The notes beneath the pieces were generated by a model that had not been told where the DNA came from, did not search any database, and saw nothing but the letters and a program-made list of their open reading frames with translations. A stretch of DNA of 35,716 nucleotides, from positions 1-35,716 of the forward strand of contig JALERW010000005.1 in NCBI GenBank assembly GCA_022763925.1, in the 5' to 3' direction. Within the stretch, counting starts at the first letter, position 1; each line of letters opens with the position of its first letter. The stretch is from Lachnospiraceae bacterium (GTDB lineage: Bacteria; Bacillota; Clostridia; Lachnospirales; Lachnospiraceae). Shown piece by piece: positions 33,421-35,716 of the stretch. The position numbers and the translations under genes were made by a program.

Positions 33421-34707
33421 TTATTGTCCCAGAGCGGCATCCATCATTTCCTGCGCCTGCTCCATACAGGCAGCCACATCCGCCCCCGCCCAGATATCCG
33501 AAAAGGCAGACTCCATGATAAGCCAGTAATTGCTCATCTGCATAACCTTCGGTACCTCCAGCGCCTCCTCGTACTGAGCAAGCACCCGGGAAATATCCGG
33601 ATTGTCATAAGAAACCCCTTTTCTTACCGGGAAATTTCCACAGATCCCATACAGCTCCTCTGCCTTTTCCACCGTCAGGAAACGTGCAAAATCCGCAGCC
33701 TCCTTTGGACATTCAGAATATCCGTTGACTGCAATCGAATGGGTAATGGACAGAGGCCGCACCGGGAGCTCCCCGGTCAGATCCGGCACAGCAGAAATCC
33801 CGTAGGGCAGCGGATTCTCTTCGGAAATCAGCGCATCCAGCTCTTCGATCGAGTCATCCCTTATGATCGCATATACGGTCTTTCCCTCTGCAAACTCCTG
33901 TATGATCTGCTCCTCACTCACCAGCTCCCGGTCGATGGCAAAGAACTGACTCAGCTCCTGATAAAAGGACAGACATTCCTGAATCTCCTCACTGTTCAGC
34001 ACGATATGCTCCAGACTGTCCCCATAGGCATCTCCGAAATTAACGAAATTCCCGATGGTAAAAAAATCCACAAAGATATCATTCACATTCCAGACAAAAA
34101 TATTCTGGATCATGCCGTCTCCCTCAAAGGCCTCCGAAAAGCTCTGGATATCCTCAATCGTCGCCGGAGCCTCCTGTACATAATTCTTATTGTAAATCAG
34201 TACACTGGTATCGGAATAGAAGGGATAGGCAACCCTTTTCCCCTTATAGGTCACTGCATCCAGCGCCTTCTGCGAAAAATAATCCAAAGAGCAGACATCC
34301 TTCCCGGCTTCCGTGGTCAGCCCTGCCAGAACTGCCTTCTCCAGCTGATCCGTTGTCACCACATACAGATCCGGATAATCCGCATCCTCCACACTTCCTT
34401 TATTGATCGCTTCTATATAATCCAGGGCCGGCACCTGAACCGCTTCCACCTCTACTTTGGTCTCCCCCTCGTAGGCGGCTGCTGCCTCAAGAAAGTATTC
34501 CTCCAGATCCGGCTGGGTATACCAGAGCGTCAGCTTCTTAGGCTCGGACGGTTCTTCCTGGGAGTTTTCCCCGGAATTACCCCCTGCTTCTTCCTCCTTT
34601 ACAGCTGCAGCCACGGCATCCTCTGACCTATTCTTATCCCCGCAGCCGGCCAGAAGCATCGCACAAGCGGCAGCAGCGGCCAGCATTTTCCATACATTTT
34701 TCCCCAT
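33421..34707 (-). CDS. Extracellular solute-binding lipoprotein (family 1, sugar type)
   Basis: A 428-residue ABC-type binding protein. The signal peptide ends in the lipobox LLAGC, then a Glu/Ser-rich linker to about residue 55. The domain begins KLTLWYTQPDLEEYFLEAAAAYEGET, with DYPDLYVVTTDQL, YPFYSDTSVLIYNKNYV and a C-terminal SITHSIAVNGYSECPKEAADFARFL, all typical of MalE-like binding proteins. The ATG at 34707 is favoured by GGAG 6 nt upstream; an ATG four codons before it is possible. No permease or ATPase gene is next to it, so it either uses a transporter encoded elsewhere or has a sensory or other role. It is transcribed from its own promoter. Confidence 0.92.
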   Translation of the reverse strand: MGKNVWKMLAAAAACAMLLAGCGDKNRSEDAVAAAVKEEEAGGNSGENSQEEPSEPKKLTLWYTQPDLEEYFLEAAAAYEGETKVEVEAVQVPALDYIEAINKGSVEDADYPDLYVVTTDQLEKAVLAGLTTEAGKDVCSLDYFSQKALDAVTYKGKRVAYPFYSDTSVLIYNKNYVQEAPATIEDIQSFSEAFEGDGMIQNIFVWNVNDIFVDFFTIGNFVNFGDAYGDSLEHIVLNSEEIQECLSFYQELSQFFAIDRELVSEEQIIQEFAEGKTVYAIIRDDSIEELDALISEENPLPYGISAVPDLTGELPVRPLSITHSIAVNGYSECPKEAADFARFLTVEKAEELYGICGNFPVRKGVSYDNPDISRVLAQYEEALEVPKVMQMSNYWLIMESAFSDIWAGADVAACMEQAQEMMDAALGQ

Positions 34708-34786
34708 GGTACTCTCCATCCGGACCTGTCAGCCCGGCTTCCAACGTTTCTTCCCAAAATATTACAATTTTGTTACAGGCGGATTT

Positions 34787-34815
34787 ATTTTAACATATCT
34801 CCCTGGGGAATACAA
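34787..34815 (-). promoter_or_regulatory. Promoter of the solute-binding lipoprotein gene
   Basis: Minus strand TTGTAT (34810-34815), a 17-bp spacer and TAAAAT (34787-34792). The -35 begins only about 10 bp after the aminotransferase stop. Just downstream, about 34761-34775, is an imperfect inverted repeat (ATTACAA / TTGTTAC) that could be an operator. Confidence 0.65.
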
Positions 34816-34825
34816 GAAAAAGGGA

Positions 34826-35716
34826 TCAAAAGCTTTTTTTCAGCTTTTCCACCATCTCATCCACATGTTCCTTCGTAATAATCAGCGGAGGAACCAGACG
34901 GATCACATCCGCTCCTGCAGACATGACAATGAGACCGTTATCCAGAGCCTTCTTTACAATCTCACCCACCGGACGTCCTGATACCACCAGTCCCTGCATC
35001 AGTCCTTTTCCCCGTCTTGCGGCAAGGAAATCATATTCACCGGTGAGCTCATCCAGCTTTTTCTCCAGATAGGGCGCCACCTCCCTGACGTGTTCGATAA
35101 TCTTTCGCTCTTCAAAAAGATCAAACACCCTGCTTACGGCCGCGCAGACAAACGGATTTCCCCCATAGGTCGTCCCATGATCCCCCGGTACCAGGGATGC
35201 CGCTGCCGTCTTCTCATTCAGGACAAAGGCTCCCACCGGCACGCCGCAGCCCAGCGCCTTGGCGCAGGTCATAATATCCGGCTGCACACCGTACCCCTGC
35301 CAGGCAAACAGGAAACCGGTGCGGCCCATGCCGCACTGAATCTCATCCAGTATAAGCAGAATATCCTTTTCATCACACAGGGCGCGCACCTTTTGCAGGA
35401 ATTCGGGCTCTGCGGGATAAATACCGCCCTCTCCCTGCACGGTTTCCATAAGGATGGCGCAGGTTCTGTCCGTCACCTGAGACCTCACACTCTCAAAATC
35501 ATTGAAATCCGCAAACCGGATTCCGCTAAGCAGCGGTTTGAACGGCTCCTGATAATGAGCATTGCCGGTGACGGAAAGAGCACCCATGCTTCTTCCGTGG
35601 AACGAATGGTTCATGGCGATGATCTCATGATCCGTCCTCTGATCTTTCAGATATGCATATTTTCTGGCAGCCTTTATCGCTCCCTCTATTGCTTCCGTTC
35701 CGCTGTTGGTGAAAAA
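34826..35716 (-). CDS. argD: Acetylornithine/succinyl-type aminotransferase ArgD (5' end outside window)
   Basis: The C-terminal 296 residues of a class III PLP aminotransferase; the open frame enters at the window edge with FFTNSGTEAIEGAIKAARK, the PLP phosphate-binding region. Further motifs are NHSFHGRS, METVQGEGG, LLILDEIQCGMGRTG and the PLP lysine in MTCAKALGCGVPVGA. In arginine synthesis it transfers the amino group of glutamate to N-acetylglutamate semialdehyde. The VQGEGG and DEIQCGMGRTG forms favour ArgD over ornithine or 4-aminobutyrate aminotransferases, but no other arg gene is visible to confirm this. Confidence 0.92.
   Translation of the reverse strand, partial: FFTNSGTEAIEGAIKAARKYAYLKDQRTDHEIIAMNHSFHGRSMGALSVTGNAHYQEPFKPLLSGIRFADFNDFESVRSQVTDRTCAILMETVQGEGGIYPAEPEFLQKVRALCDEKDILLILDEIQCGMGRTGFLFAWQGYGVQPDIMTCAKALGCGVPVGAFVLNEKTAAASLVPGDHGTTYGGNPFVCAAVSRVFDLFEERKIIEHVREVAPYLEKKLDELTGEYDFLAARRGKGLMQGLVVSGRPVGEIVKKALDNGLIVMSAGADVIRLVPPLIITKEHVDEMVEKLKKSF

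Noticed and set aside
1-35716. Mobile elements, CRISPR arrays, tRNA or rRNA genes
   Set aside because: No transposase or integrase frame, no regularly spaced repeat array and no tRNA-like cloverleaf or rRNA segment was seen; gene order is that of a stable chromosome.

Overview
The window looks like chromosomal DNA of a spore-forming, low-to-medium GC Firmicute of the Clostridia, most probably a Lachnospiraceae-type gut anaerobe. The grounds are Gram-positive style Shine-Dalgarno sites, lipoprotein signal peptides in place of periplasmic proteins, the sporulation genes gpr and spoIIP, Firmicute-type comEA/comEC, and the familiar rpsT / gpr / spoIIP / lepA / hemW neighbourhood. The genus cannot be fixed from sequence alone. 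Almost all genes are on the minus strand; the plus-strand ones are an NhaC-type antiporter, a ProX-type deacylase and rpsT. I see no rRNA, tRNA, CRISPR array, insertion sequence or prophage gene, and no stretch over 300 bases without a gene.

Region 1 (1-8853) is a phosphate module read leftward: nptA (Na/Pi cotransporter with PhoU-like tail), pstS, pstC, pstA, pstB, phoU, a PhoR-like kinase and a PhoB/PhoP-like regulator cut by the window edge. Both nptA and pstS are preceded by TTTACA repeats on an 11-bp lattice, as expected for a Pho box, so the regulator probably controls both uptake routes. PstA carries about 120 extra residues between TM1 and TM2 that read like an extracellular PDZ domain; this is the most unusual protein feature I found.

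Region 2 (8903-18582) holds the divergent nhaC, then a leftward five-gene operon: VanR-like regulator, VanS-like kinase, a 777-residue exported two-TM protein of no family I recognise, an ABC ATPase and an ABC-2 permease. It looks like a self-contained signal-responsive membrane or envelope system. A small membrane protein plus YbjQ pair, a free-standing prolyl-tRNA editing protein and a NUDIX hydrolase follow.

Region 3 (18605-25697) is housekeeping and sporulation: lepA, an M24 peptidase, hemW and the nudix gene form one leftward unit with its own promoter; spoIIP and gpr lie upstream; rpsT diverges from gpr, uses a TTG start and has a hairpin leader.

Region 4 (25724-32890) is holA, then a tight cluster comEA / regulator / kinase / GerMN lipoprotein / comEC. 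A two-component system and a lipoprotein therefore sit inside what is usually a contiguous comEA-comEC pair, and the kinase has no ordinary start codon upstream of its first membrane segment. Region 5 (32918-35716) has a YdcZ-type membrane protein, a solute-binding lipoprotein without adjacent permeases, and the 3' part of an argD-type aminotransferase gene.
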